Shown: positions 1 through 8,558 of the stretch, piece by piece
Numbering within the stretch: the first letter of the stretch is position 1
Layout of the letters: the number at the start of each line of letters is the position of its first letter
Source: an uncultured bacterium
Lineage (GTDB): Bacteria; Verrucomicrobiota; Lentisphaeria; Victivallales; UBA1829
Assembly (NCBI GenBank): GCA_900549045.1
Contig: URNE01000046.1
Span: forward strand, 1-10,344
Direction of reading: 5' to 3'
DNA: 10,344 nucleotides
Notes under the pieces: generated by a model
Told to the model about the DNA's origin: nothing
The model's database searches: none
What the model saw: only the letters and a program-made list of their open reading frames with translations
Translations under genes and position numbers: made by a program

Positions 1-28
1 AAGTTGCACATTTTCAGGATGAGAGAGT

Positions 29-1983
29 ATGATAGACTTCAAAGATGTTTCAAAGCACTACGGGGCACGCGATATTTTCAACAACGCCTCCTTCCGCGTG
101 GAAAAAGGGGAACGGGTCGGCGTCGTCGGGCCGAACGGCTCCGGCAAGAGTACGCTCTTCGCCATGATCACCGGCGAACTTTCCGCGGACAGAGGCGAAA
201 TCGTCGTTCCGCAGAAGGCGCGGATCGGTCTCCTGCATCAGCAGCTCGACTTTTTCCGCGACGATGAACCGCTCATCGAATTCGTCGCCACGATCGGCGG
301 AGAACTCCCGCGCATTCAGGCGCGAATGCAGGAGCTGGAACAGAAGCTCGCGGCGAACTCCGCAGACAATGCCGCTCTTCAAGAGCTCGGCGAACTTCAG
401 ACGAGATTTGAACACATCGGCGGCTATGATATCCGCCACCGCGCGGCCGCCGCGCTCGCCGGTCTCGGATTCAGGCCCGAGGACGAAAGCCGTCCGATGG
501 GCGACTTCAGCGGCGGCTGGCAGATGCGCGCCTGCATGGCGCGGACACTCCTCAGTGAACCCGACATTCTTCTGCTCGATGAGCCGTCGAACTATCTCGA
601 CATTCCCGCTGTGGAGTGGCTTCAGCGCAGACTCAAAAGTTTTGAAGGCACGCTCATGCTCATCTCGCACGACCGTTTTCTGCTGAACTCGCTCACCGAC
701 GTCACCCTGGAAGTCAACAGCGCAAAAACGGTCCGTTACCCGGGCAACTATCAGTATTACGTGCACGAACGCGAAGAACGCCGCCGCCACGCGGAAGCCG
801 CCGCGTCCAACGTCGAACGCAGGAAGGAACAGCTCGAACGCAACATCAACCGCTTCCGCGCAAAGGCGACCAAGGCGGCGCAAGTGCAGTCCTGGATCAA
901 AATGCTGGATAAAATCGAAGACGTCGACGTTCCCGACGATCTGCATTTCCGCGGAACGATCCGCATTCCCCCTCCGCCGCATTCCGGCGTGGAAACGGTC
1001 CGTCTCGAAAACGTCTCTTTCGCCTACGAGCCGGGCAAAACCATTCTGCATGACGTCAATCTGCATATCGAACGCGGAGAAAAAGTCGGCATCATCGGAT
1101 ACAACGGAGCCGGCAAAACGACTCTGCTGAAAATCATCGCCGGACGCCTCCAGCCGACCGGAGGAACGCGCACGCCCGGACACAAGGTCATAGTCGGTTA
1201 TCAGGCGCAGGAGTTTGCGGAACTGCTTCCTCCGGAAATGTGCGTCTACGACGTCGTCAAACAGGCGGCGGCAGCGGACGTCACGGGACAGCGCGTCCGG
1301 GAGATTGTCGGCGCGTTCGGCTTCTCCGGAGACGATGCGAACAAACTCTGCAAAGTGCTGAGCGGCGGAGAGAAAATCCGTCTCTGCTTCGCCCGGATCT
1401 TCGTCAACCCTCCGAATCTGCTGGTGCTCGACGAACCGACCACACACCTGGATATCGCCGCGCGGGAAGCGCTCCAGCAGTCGATCGCCGACTATCCGGG
1501 AACCGTCTGCATGGTCAGTCACGACGTGGAATTTCTGCGCGGTTCCGCCAACGTCATTCTCGAAGTGCGCGATCATCAGACGAAACGCTTTCAGGGCGGA
1601 TACGATTATTACAAGGAGAAGGCGCTGGAGCTGGAACAGAAGAACGCTCCGGCCGCGTCCGCAGAATCCGCGCCCGTTTCCGCGGATTCCCAGAAGGAAC
1701 GCCGCAAGGAGCGCGCAGCCCGCAGACAGGAACTCTCCAAAGACAAGAAGCGTCTGGAAAAACAGGTTGCGGAAATGGAAAAACGGATCGACGTCGCCGA
1801 AGGGGAAAAGCGGAAATCATCGCCGCGCTTTCCGATCCCTCGGGCAGCAGGGATTTCGCCGGACTGCAGAAGAGGCTGAGCGAACTCGACGCCGAAATCA
1901 ACGCCTGCACGGAGAACTGGGAACGCGAAGCGGCGGAGCTCGAAACTCTGATGACCGAGTACAACGCCATCAGCGAACTGTAA
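29..1983 (+). pseudogene. ABC-F family ATPase, interrupted by a -1 type frameshift near 1806
   Basis: This is a soluble ATPase with two ABC domains and no membrane segment, of the ABC-F class (Uup/YheS/EttA relatives) that acts on the ribosome. Domain 1 has Walker A GPNGSGKS (residues 34-41), signature FSGGW (160-164) and Walker B LLLDEP with D184/E185. A charged helical linker (about 247-310) matches the P-site tRNA interaction region of ABC-F proteins. Domain 2 has GYNGAGKTT (357-365), LSGGE (444-448) and LVLDEP with D468/E469. A basic coiled coil begins near residue 550. The original frame stops at 1879 after 616 residues, but the coiled-coil sequence continues in the -1 frame to a TAA at 1981-1983. 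One missing base in the GGGGAAAA run (1802-1809) explains this; the restored protein would be 651 residues. Both ATPase domains are intact, so the 616-residue form may still work. The ATG at 29 follows AGGA at 17-20 region and begins with a typical ABC-F N-terminus. Subfamily and any antibiotic-resistance role are not determined. Confidence 0.88.
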
Positions 1984-2070
1984 AAAAACGGACGAAAAAT
2001 CAAAAATCCGCTTTCATCTCAGTCAAAAGAGTGTATATTAAGCGCAAACAAACAAGCAAGGAGCGTTTTC
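1984..2070 (+). promoter_or_regulatory. Intergenic region with weak sigma70-like promoter candidate for icd
   Basis: This 87-base gap is the largest on the + strand and is A-rich compared with its surroundings. TATATT at 2034-2039 resembles a -10 box. The best spaced -35 candidate, CTTTCA at 2011-2016, matches TTGACA poorly (3 of 6). AAGGAG at 2058-2063 is a good Shine-Dalgarno 7 bases before the icd ATG. I see no convincing terminator hairpin for the ABC-F gene; only a 4-bp CGGA/TCCG pairing around 1989-2010. The promoter call is an inference from position and composition. Confidence 0.28.
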
Positions 2071-3317
<1,247 letters not shown>

Positions 3318-3321
<4 letters not shown>

Positions 3322-3758
3322 ACGCGGCAGAGAACAATGCCGCTCCGGAAGACGTCGTCGTGCGTCTTCTGGAAAAAACGGAGATGCCCGGCGCGGCGGA
3401 ACGCGTCGAAGCACTCTTCCGCAACGCCGGATGGATCGCGGAAAAAGAACCCGCAACCTGCATTCCGGCAATGCTTCTGAACTCGTTCTGCGTCGCCGGA
3501 GCATTTCACAAGGGACGCCTCATCGGAATGATGCGCGCCCTCTCCGACGGCGTCAGCGATGCGTATCTGCTTGACATGGTGGTGGATCCCGCTTTCCGCG
3601 GACACGGAGTCGCTTCACGGATTCTGGAAACCATCACTTCGCATCTGAAAAATCTTGGAATCGACTGGATCGTCTGCATCTCGGTTCCGGGCGTTGAGAA
3701 ACTGTACCTCAAGCTCGGCGAAACAATGGACCGTCATACACCGATCCGCTTCCATTAA
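3318..3758 (+). CDS. GNAT family N-acetyltransferase
   Basis: This small cytoplasmic protein of 146 residues transfers an acyl group from acyl-CoA to an unknown amine. GNAT motif A is clear: the strand YLLDMVVDPAFRG followed by the pyrophosphate-binding loop RGHGVA (residues 94-99) and helix SRILETITSHL. Motif B is suggested by GVEKLYLKLG near residues 125-134. The N-terminal half contains the usual strand AGAFHKGRLIGMMRALSD. Translation starts at GTG, whose last two bases are the first two bases of the icd TGA stop, so the two genes are probably translationally coupled. The substrate cannot be read from the sequence. A later in-frame ATG would be residue 24 and would remove part of the first helix, so GTG is preferred. 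Confidence 0.85.
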
Positions 3759-4160
3759 CAGAGAGGCGTTATGAGCCAATTTGCATTCGGGCGTTTCAAA
3801 CCGGTCGGAATTGAAGACCGCTCCGTTCTGGAGCCCCTGCTTCTTGCCTCCGAACCGGCAACCTGCGAATCGAACTTTCTCAACATTTTTGTCTGGAGCC
3901 ACATCTACGGAACTCTTTATCAGGTCTGCGGAAACCGTCCCTATGTCTATCTGACCTCCGTCGATGAACTTCTCTTCCCCGCCGGAGCGGACGGCGACTA
4001 TCCGCCGCCCGACGAACTCGCGCACGCTTCCGCCGAAATGCGGAAACAGGGGAAAAACGGCGTTATCTATCAGGTCAAAGCCGACTATCTCGAAAAATTC
4101 CCGGAATATGCGGACAGTTTCCGGGCCGAACAGGAAAGCGAAGACTTCGGGGAATACATA

Positions 4161-4163
4161 TAA
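4161..4163 (+). other. In-frame TAA replacing an expected sense codon
   Basis: The TAA sits between the N- and C-terminal halves of the DUF2156 frame. Frame is preserved on both sides with no indel, so a single substitution (TAT or TAC to TAA) accounts for it. It may be a real nonsense mutation, a base-calling error, or a site of readthrough. Confidence 0.7.
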
Positions 4164-4684
4164 AGTCTTCAGAATCTTATCGACCTCCACGGTTCAAAAC
4201 TGGCGAAAAAGAAAAATCTCATCTCCCAGTTCAAGCGCGACTACCCGGACTACACCGTCGTTCCGCTCACCGCGGCCCGGCTTGCGGACTGCAAAGTCCT
4301 TGCCGACGCCTGGCGCGAAGCGAAAATGCAGACCAACCCCGAGCACGTCGAAGGAATCATCGAGGAGCACGAAGCGCTCGACCGCGCAATCGCAAACTAT
4401 GCAAACCTCTCCATCGAAGGCGTCTGCATCTACGTCGGCGCAAAGCTCGTTGCGTTCGCCATGTGCAGCCGCATCAACTCCGACCTCTTCACGATTCATT
4501 TTGAAAAAAACGATCTTGCCTACAAGGGATCCGGGCAGATCATCAACCAGGAGACGGCGCGCGCGCTGCTGCCGCTCGGCAAGTACGTCGACCGCGAACA
4601 GGACCTCGGCGTCGAGGGACTGCGTCACGCAAAACAGTCCTACCAGCCGATCGTTCTTCTCCGCAACTACAATCTGATCCCTCT

Positions 4685-4689
4685 GGAGA
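4685..4689 (+). promoter_or_regulatory. Shine-Dalgarno selecting the GTG start of waaG
   Basis: GGAGA lies in the last codons of the DUF2156 gene, 6 bases before GTG 4696. The next in-frame ATG (4708) would be 18 bases away, which is too far, so GTG is chosen. Confidence 0.6.
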
Positions 4690-4695
4690 AGTGAC

Positions 4696-5835
4696 GTGCG
4701 CATTTCCATGGCCATCTTCCGGGCGAGTCCCGAATACGTAATGACAAACTGCCTCCTGCATATCGCGGAGGCGGCGCACCGGCGCGGTCATGAAATCACC
4801 GTCTACACGCACGAATGGAACGGAGCGGAACCCGATTACATCCGGGTTGTCCGCTTCCCCATCACAGCAAAAACCTATCAGAAGCGGACAACGGAGTTCT
4901 TCACGCGTCTAGCCGGCTCCGTCAGGACCGACGCCACCGATGTCGTTCTCGGCTTCAACCGGGGACCCGGACTCGACTTCTATTTCTCCGGCGGCAACTG
5001 CTTCGTCTACACGGAAAAACAGACCCGCAGCGGAATGTACCGCTTCTTCAACCGCGAATACGCCGCCCGCGCCGCCCTCGAACAGGAAGTCTTCTCCCCC
5101 GAATCCAAAACCCGGATTTTCTATTTCAGCGAAGAACAGAAAGCCCAGTTCATCCGCACGTTCAACACTCCGGCAAGCCGGTTCTGCCCGCTGCCGCCCG
5201 CCGCGAATCAGAACTGCCGCAGAACGGCGGAATATGAAAACATCCGCCATAACAAACGCCGCATCTTCTCCGCCGGACCCGACGACGTCGTGCTGATTCA
5301 AGTCGCGATCAACATGCTCCGCAAAGGCGTGGACCGCACGATCCTTGCAGTCGCCGCTCTGCCGGAAGCCATCCGTTCCCGCATCCGCCTCTGTCTCATC
5401 GGACGCGAAACGGAGAAACTGCGCCAGCTCGCCGAATCCACCGGCATCGCAAGGCAGACATTCTTTGAAGGACCGCAATTCGATCTGCGCGACTATCTCT
5501 ACGCCGCGGACATGATGATTCATCCCGCGCGCGTCGAAGTCACAGGTCCCATGCTTCTCGAAGCGCTCGACGCCGGAGTCCCCGTACTCTGCACCGACAA
5601 CTGCGGCTACGCGGACTACGTCGTGAACTCCCATGCCGGCGGAACCGTCACGGGCGGACACGATTTCGACCAGATGGAACTGAACGCCGCGCTTCTCTCC
5701 TTCCTCTGCGACACCGCCCAGCTGCGCCTCCTCTCGCGGGATGCGCTTGACTTCATGCGGCATTACAATACGTTTTCCTACGCGGACACCGTTGTGAACA
5801 CCCTTGAACAGAAAGGTTCCCATGCTACCCGTTGA
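4696..5835 (+). CDS. waaG: LPS core glycosyltransferase, WaaG-like (GT4)
   Basis: The gene encodes a 379-residue GT-B fold glycosyltransferase. E. coli WaaG (374 residues) transfers the first glucose of the outer core from UDP-glucose to heptose II on the cytoplasmic face of the inner membrane. Features shared with it by eye are the acceptor-domain segment VVLGFNRGPGLDFYF (residues 83-97), the donor-site RKGVDRTI (209-216) and the EX7E motif E281/E289 in VEVTGPMLLEALDAG. LCTDNCGYADYV follows EX7E in the same place as in the E. coli protein. There is no membrane segment. It starts at GTG one base after the stop of the DUF2156 gene, and its 3' end overlaps waaP by 14 bases. The waaG-waaP pairing is also seen in enterobacterial core operons, which strengthens both calls. 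The sugar donor is inferred from homology and could differ here. Confidence 0.9.
   Translation: MRISMAIFRASPEYVMTNCLLHIAEAAHRRGHEITVYTHEWNGAEPDYIRVVRFPITAKTYQKRTTEFFTRLAGSVRTDATDVVLGFNRGPGLDFYFSGGNCFVYTEKQTRSGMYRFFNREYAARAALEQEVFSPESKTRIFYFSEEQKAQFIRTFNTPASRFCPLPPAANQNCRRTAEYENIRHNKRRIFSAGPDDVVLIQVAINMLRKGVDRTILAVAALPEAIRSRIRLCLIGRETEKLRQLAESTGIARQTFFEGPQFDLRDYLYAADMMIHPARVEVTGPMLLEALDAGVPVLCTDNCGYADYVVNSHAGGTVTGGHDFDQMELNAALLSFLCDTAQLRLLSRDALDFMRHYNTFSYADTVVNTLEQKGSHATR
5811..5816 (+). promoter_or_regulatory. Shine-Dalgarno selecting the ATG start of waaP
   Basis: GAAAGG lies 5 bases before ATG 5822, within the last codons of waaG. An in-frame TTG at 5804 lies upstream but has no such motif, so ATG is preferred. 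Confidence 0.6.
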
Positions 5836-6631
5836 CATCTCTCCGGAACTCGCTCCGATGCTGAGCGGCGACCCGTTTGCCAAAGCCTTCGCGATCGACG
5901 GCGAAGTGTTCCGCAGCGTCAAAAACCGCAAAACCGTCCGCTTCGTCCGCGACGGCAAGCCCTATTTCATCAAGATGCACCGCGGAGTCGGCTGGAGGGA
6001 AATCTTCAAAAACTGGCTTCAGTTCAAACGCCCCGTCCTCGGCGCCGAAAACGAATATCTCGCAATCCGCCGCATGGAATCGCTCGGGCTCGACACCATG
6101 CGCGTCTGCGCGTTCGGCGAGCGCGGATGGAACCCCGCAAAGCGCGAATCGTTCATCATCACGGCGGAACTCGAAAACATGATTCCCCTTGAGGATTTCT
6201 GCCGTGACTGGGCGGAGAATCCGCCCGATCCGGAACTCAAGCGCCGCATCATCGGCCGTCTCGCGGAAGTCTGTTCCAAAATGCACTGCTCCGGACTCAA
6301 CCACCGGGACTGCTACATCTGTCATTTTCTGCTGGATAAAACCGCTTTCGCGAAAGGGGAAATCCGGCTTTTCGTCCTTGATCTTCACCGGGCGGAACTG
6401 CGCCCGCGCATTCCGCGCCGGATGCGGGTGAAGGATCTCGCCGGAATCTTCTTCTCCTCCATGGACCTCGGACTGACCCGGCGCGACGCTCTCCGATTCA
6501 TGGCGGTCTACCGCCGGGGCGGCGCACTCGACGCCGACCTCTGGCGCGACGTCTATGAAACAGCCGTCCGTCTCTACCGGAAGGAATGGAAAAAGGAACC
6601 GCCGACATGCCCGGAAACGATAAACTCCTGA
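5822..6631 (+). CDS. waaP: LPS core heptose kinase WaaP
   Basis: The gene encodes a 269-residue kinase close in length to E. coli WaaP (265). That enzyme phosphorylates heptose I of the LPS inner core using ATP, in the cytoplasm. The protein-kinase-like fold is visible. The N-terminal strand YFIKMHRGVGWREIFKN carries the nucleotide-binding lysine. VLGAENEYLAIRRMESLGLDTM follows as in the E. coli protein. The catalytic loop NHRDCYICHFLL has the probable base D163, and the metal-binding VLDLHRAELRPRIPRR has D187. GIFFSSMDLGLTRRD and a basic C-terminus complete the match. Start at ATG 5822 is supported by its ribosome-binding site, though the frame is open slightly further upstream. It overlaps waaG by 14 bases and arfB by 25. 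Presence implies a phosphorylated LPS inner core and hence an outer membrane. Confidence 0.95.
   Translation: MLPVDISPELAPMLSGDPFAKAFAIDGEVFRSVKNRKTVRFVRDGKPYFIKMHRGVGWREIFKNWLQFKRPVLGAENEYLAIRRMESLGLDTMRVCAFGERGWNPAKRESFIITAELENMIPLEDFCRDWAENPPDPELKRRIIGRLAEVCSKMHCSGLNHRDCYICHFLLDKTAFAKGEIRLFVLDLHRAELRPRIPRRMRVKDLAGIFFSSMDLGLTRRDALRFMAVYRRGGALDADLWRDVYETAVRLYRKEWKKEPPTCPETINS
6593..6597 (+). promoter_or_regulatory. Shine-Dalgarno selecting the second ATG of arfB
   Basis: AAGGA lies 9 bases before ATG 6607. The earlier in-frame ATG at 6586 has AAGGA directly abutting it, which leaves no spacer, so 6607 is the better start. Confidence 0.55.
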
Positions 6632-7017
6632 AACATCTACCGCCCGACGAAGAACTCGAAGAGGAATTTGTCCGCTCCGCCAGCGGACCCGGCGGCCAGA
6701 ACGTCAACAAAACGGCAACCGCCGTCCGCCTCACCTTCCGTTTCATGGAGAGTCCGACTCTTTCCGACGAAGTGAAAGGGCGTCTTCAAACACTTTGCGG
6801 CGCTGATTCCGTTTCGTTTCTCGCACGGGAATCTCGCAGCCTTCCGGACAACCGCGAAGCGGCGCGCCGCCGTCTCGCCGCCCTGATCGCATCCGCGAAG
6901 AAAGTTCCGCGCAAACGCCGCCCGACCAAGCCGACGCGCGCCTCGAAAGAACGCCGGCTCAATGCGAAGTCTCGCCGTTCCGAAATCAAATCCGGACGCG
7001 GCAAAGTCGAATACTGA
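6607..7017 (+). CDS. arfB: Alternative ribosome-rescue peptidyl-tRNA hydrolase ArfB
   Basis: ArfB (YaeJ) enters stalled ribosomes lacking a stop codon and hydrolyses the peptidyl-tRNA. The 136-residue protein has the class I release-factor catalytic motif SGPGGQNVNKT with GGQ at residues 29-31, followed by AVRLTFRF. It lacks the codon-recognition domains of full release factors. The C-terminal tail (about 98-136) is strongly basic and contains RRPTKPTRASKERRL, nearly identical to the tail with which E. coli ArfB (140 residues) probes the empty mRNA channel. Both parts needed for function are therefore intact. The gene overlaps waaP by 25 bases and is last in the + strand unit, immediately before a hairpin. 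ArfB is a housekeeping protein with no known link to LPS; its place here is probably operon-sharing. Confidence 0.93.
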   Translation: MPGNDKLLKHLPPDEELEEEFVRSASGPGGQNVNKTATAVRLTFRFMESPTLSDEVKGRLQTLCGADSVSFLARESRSLPDNREAARRRLAALIASAKKVPRKRRPTKPTRASKERRLNAKSRRSEIKSGRGKVEY

Positions 7018-7035
7018 CAGTCTCCATGCACAAAA

Positions 7036-7083
7036 CGGGGGATGAACAGCGGTCCCTCCTCCGACCGCGCGTTCACCCCCCCG
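7036..7083 (-). terminator. Long GC-rich hairpin between convergent operons, intrinsic terminator for the oad operon
   Basis: GGGGGATGAAC (7037-7047) pairs with GTTCACCCCCC (7071-7081) with a single A-C mismatch. The inner GCGGTC (7049-7054) pairs with GACCGC (7063-7068) around an 8-base pyrimidine loop. Read on the minus strand the hairpin is followed by TTTT (7035-7032), giving an intrinsic terminator that begins 5 bases after the gamma-subunit stop. On the + strand it follows arfB by 18 bases but lacks a T-run, so it may only partly terminate that unit. Confidence 0.75.
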
Positions 7084-7088
7084 CAAAC

Positions 7089-7283
7089 TTACTTCCGCAG
7101 TTCCCGCATTGCGACTGCGACGGCAAGCGCGGTTTCCGCATCCGGATTCCGCACTTCCGGCTTTTCTTTTGCGAACAGCCGGATCAGACGAACCAGCATG
7201 TCAATCATGAACGCAACGAAAAACGCCACAGCGACAGTCAGCGCCAGCGTCAGAAGCATAATGGAAAAGGCTTTTGCAATCAT
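7089..7283 (-). CDS. oadG: Small membrane protein, probable OadG-like gamma subunit of Na+ pump decarboxylase
   Basis: The gene encodes 64 residues. One N-terminal membrane helix, about residues 7-35 (SIMLLTLALTVAVAFFVAFM), is followed by a short charged cytoplasmic part. The C-terminus is alanine/valine-rich (AETALAVAVAMRELRK). In characterised oxaloacetate decarboxylases the gamma subunit is a single-helix protein of roughly 80-90 residues that anchors alpha to beta and contributes a Zn site at its C-terminus. This copy is shorter, and I see no obvious histidine or other Zn ligand in its tail. Identification rests on size, topology, tail composition and position directly after the beta gene; sequence similarity alone would be weak. 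The ATG lies 12 bases after the beta stop and is served by a strong Shine-Dalgarno. Confidence 0.65.
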   Translation of the reverse strand: MIAKAFSIMLLTLALTVAVAFFVAFMIDMLVRLIRLFAKEKPEVRNPDAETALAVAVAMRELRK

Positions 7284-7289
7284 CGCAGG

Positions 7290-7297
7290 ACCTCCTT
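7290..7297 (-). promoter_or_regulatory. Strong Shine-Dalgarno for the gamma subunit, overlapping the beta stop codon
   Basis: On the minus strand AAGGAGGT shares its first two A bases with the TAA of the beta gene. The GGAGG core is 7 bases before the ATG. The layout suggests translational coupling and a high yield of the small subunit. Confidence 0.7.
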
Positions 7298-8540
7298 ACT
7301 TAATCAGGCTCATGTAGACCGCCGCAATGATTGCGGTTGTAATCACGCCGCAGATGTTCGCGCCCAGCGCATACGGCATGATGATCGAGCCCGGATTCAC
7401 CTTCGCCACGCACTTTTGCGCGACTTTCGCGCAGCTCGGGACACAGCTCACGCCCGCAAGTCCGATCACCGGATTGAACTTCCGGCCGGAAAGAAAATAC
7501 ATCGCGTAACCGCCGATGATTCCGCCGATTCCGGAAAGCAGCAGCGAAAGTATTCCGAGCAGAAGCAGCGGCAGGACCTCCGGCTTCATAATCGTCTCCG
7601 CCTCGCAGAGCACTCCGAGCAGAAGCCCCAGCATCAGCGTGGAACCGTAAAGCACGATTTCGCTGACGATGTACTGAAACTTCTCAAGCCCAGATTCCCG
7701 GATTGTAATGCCGAGAAACAGCGAGAAGATCAGCGGCGACGCCACCGGGAACAGAAACGACAGCACCGCGCTTGCAACAGCCGCAAACACGATCTTCTGT
7801 CCGGCGGTAATCGGTTTCCGCGGCTTCTCCGGCGGCATTTTGAGTCCGATGAGCTTTTTCGGAATCAGCAGTTTCACCAGATAGGGATAACCGCCGTAGC
7901 AGAGCCCGAGGTAAAGATATGCGACAATCGTAATCGGCACAAACAGATCCGGCGCCATCTTCAGCGAACCGAACAGCACCATCGGGCCGTCCGCTCCGCC
8001 GACCAGGGCAATCGACGCGGCCTTGCCCAGATCCGGATAAAAAATTGCGGCGATCGGCAAAGTCAGAAATGTTCCCAGTTCCGCGAAAAGCGCAAGGAAC
8101 ATGCTGACATACGGACGCGCCATGACGAATCCGATATCCAGCAGAGATCCGATGCCGACGAAAATCAGACAGGCTATCAAGCCGTTGCTGAACGCCAGAG
8201 TGTAGATCGGCTGGAGCCAGTCGACTTGCATCAGAGACATCAGCTGCATATTGTCGCTGACCGTCGAATCCAGAAACAAAGTCCCTATTTTCTGCGGGTC
8301 CGGCGTTTTTCCTTCCAGAATCGCGACGGGGTCGAAGAACATGCCGGAGACATTGATCACCGCCATGCCGAGCCCCATCGGAATCATCAGGAGAGCTTCG
8401 AGAATTCCTTTCCGGCCGAGATAAATCATCAGGAAGCCGAGAAAAACCAGCAGAATCCGCACGCAGGTCGTCTGCCAGGGTGAGTGGGCAAGAACCGAAA
8501 AGCCGGTGAATATTTCACCGAGCTGAGAAAGAATATCCAT
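7296..8540 (-). CDS. oadB: Sodium ion-translocating decarboxylase, beta subunit
   Basis: This is a 414-residue integral membrane protein with about nine or more hydrophobic segments. OadB-type beta subunits receive carboxybiotin from alpha, decarboxylate it with a proton, and move Na+ to the outside. The family hallmark GGADGPM is present at residues 181-187, with D184 matching the essential aspartate of the Klebsiella protein. The tyrosine-containing VAYLYLGLCY comes after it. The late motif NPVIGLAGVSCVPSCAKVAQK carries the conserved asparagine and serine used for Na+ binding. The end, PYALGANICGVITTAI, matches the HAMGPNVAGVIGSAI of the family. An insertion of about 50 residues between early helices (DPVAILEG to DWLQPIY) corresponds to a similar loop in Klebsiella OadB. 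Cysteines in the Na+ motif region are less usual. The start ATG has an excellent ribosome-binding site. MmdB and GcdB are in the same family, so substrate is set by alpha. Confidence 0.93.
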   Translation of the reverse strand: MDILSQLGEIFTGFSVLAHSPWQTTCVRILLVFLGFLMIYLGRKGILEALLMIPMGLGMAVINVSGMFFDPVAILEGKTPDPQKIGTLFLDSTVSDNMQLMSLMQVDWLQPIYTLAFSNGLIACLIFVGIGSLLDIGFVMARPYVSMFLALFAELGTFLTLPIAAIFYPDLGKAASIALVGGADGPMVLFGSLKMAPDLFVPITIVAYLYLGLCYGGYPYLVKLLIPKKLIGLKMPPEKPRKPITAGQKIVFAAVASAVLSFLFPVASPLIFSLFLGITIRESGLEKFQYIVSEIVLYGSTLMLGLLLGVLCEAETIMKPEVLPLLLLGILSLLLSGIGGIIGGYAMYFLSGRKFNPVIGLAGVSCVPSCAKVAQKCVAKVNPGSIIMPYALGANICGVITTAIIAAVYMSLIK

Positions 8541-8545
8541 AACGC

Positions 8546-8554
8546 ATCACCTCC
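8546..8554 (-). promoter_or_regulatory. Near-perfect Shine-Dalgarno for the beta subunit
   Basis: On the minus strand GGAGGTGAT complements nine bases of the 16S rRNA 3' end. Its GGAGG core is 9 bases before ATG 8540. It fixes the start and suggests strong expression of the pump. Confidence 0.75.
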
Positions 8555-8558
8555 GGAG

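Larger units (their letters stand above)
3771..4694 (+). pseudogene. DUF2156 (phosphatidylglycerol lysyltransferase C-terminal-like) protein with in-frame TAA
   Basis: Reading frame 3771-4694 encodes two GNAT-like halves typical of DUF2156 proteins, which are related to the soluble domain of MprF-type aminoacyl-phosphatidylglycerol synthases. The frame is unbroken apart from a TAA at 4161-4163, after residue 130. The sequence on either side continues a single family signature: GEYI before the stop, then SLQNLIDLHGSKLAKKKN, where members I recall have a tyrosine at the stop position. The full product would be 307 residues (130, the interrupted codon, then 176). The second half includes the acyl-CoA-type core around GVCIYVGAKLVAFAMCSR and GSGQIINQETA, and ends with QPIVLLRNYNLIPLEK. 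The start ATG follows GAGAGG at 3760-3765 region, 12 bases after the preceding stop. The terminal TGA is one base before the waaG start. A restart at ATG 4326 has only a weak ribosome-binding site. Biological role within this operon is unknown; many family members are soluble and not proven lipid-modifying enzymes. Confidence 0.8.

Noticed and set aside
50..1576. A 508-codon open frame on the minus strand opposite the ABC-F gene
   Set aside because: The + strand frame carries two complete sets of ABC motifs. The antisense frame has a low-complexity Arg/Phe/Asp/Val-rich composition typical of a shadow in GC-biased codons, and no recognisable motif.
1240..1983. A separate 247-codon + strand gene at the 3' end of the ABC-F gene
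   Set aside because: Only its last part (after about 1806) reads as real protein, as the continuation of the ABC-F coiled coil. The earlier part is an out-of-frame Arg-rich shadow of ATPase domain 2.
1989..2010. Possible terminator after the ABC-F gene
   Set aside because: Only a 4-bp stem with an A-rich loop can be drawn and there is no T-run on the + strand.
4909..5958. A 349-codon minus strand frame opposite waaG and waaP
   Set aside because: It is antisense to two strongly identified genes and shows no family motif.
7026..8483. A 485-codon + strand frame opposite oadB and oadG
   Set aside because: The translation is rich in His, Arg, Gln and Asn, as expected for the reverse complement of membrane-protein codons, and it runs across the terminator hairpin. 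The minus strand encodes a clear OadB.
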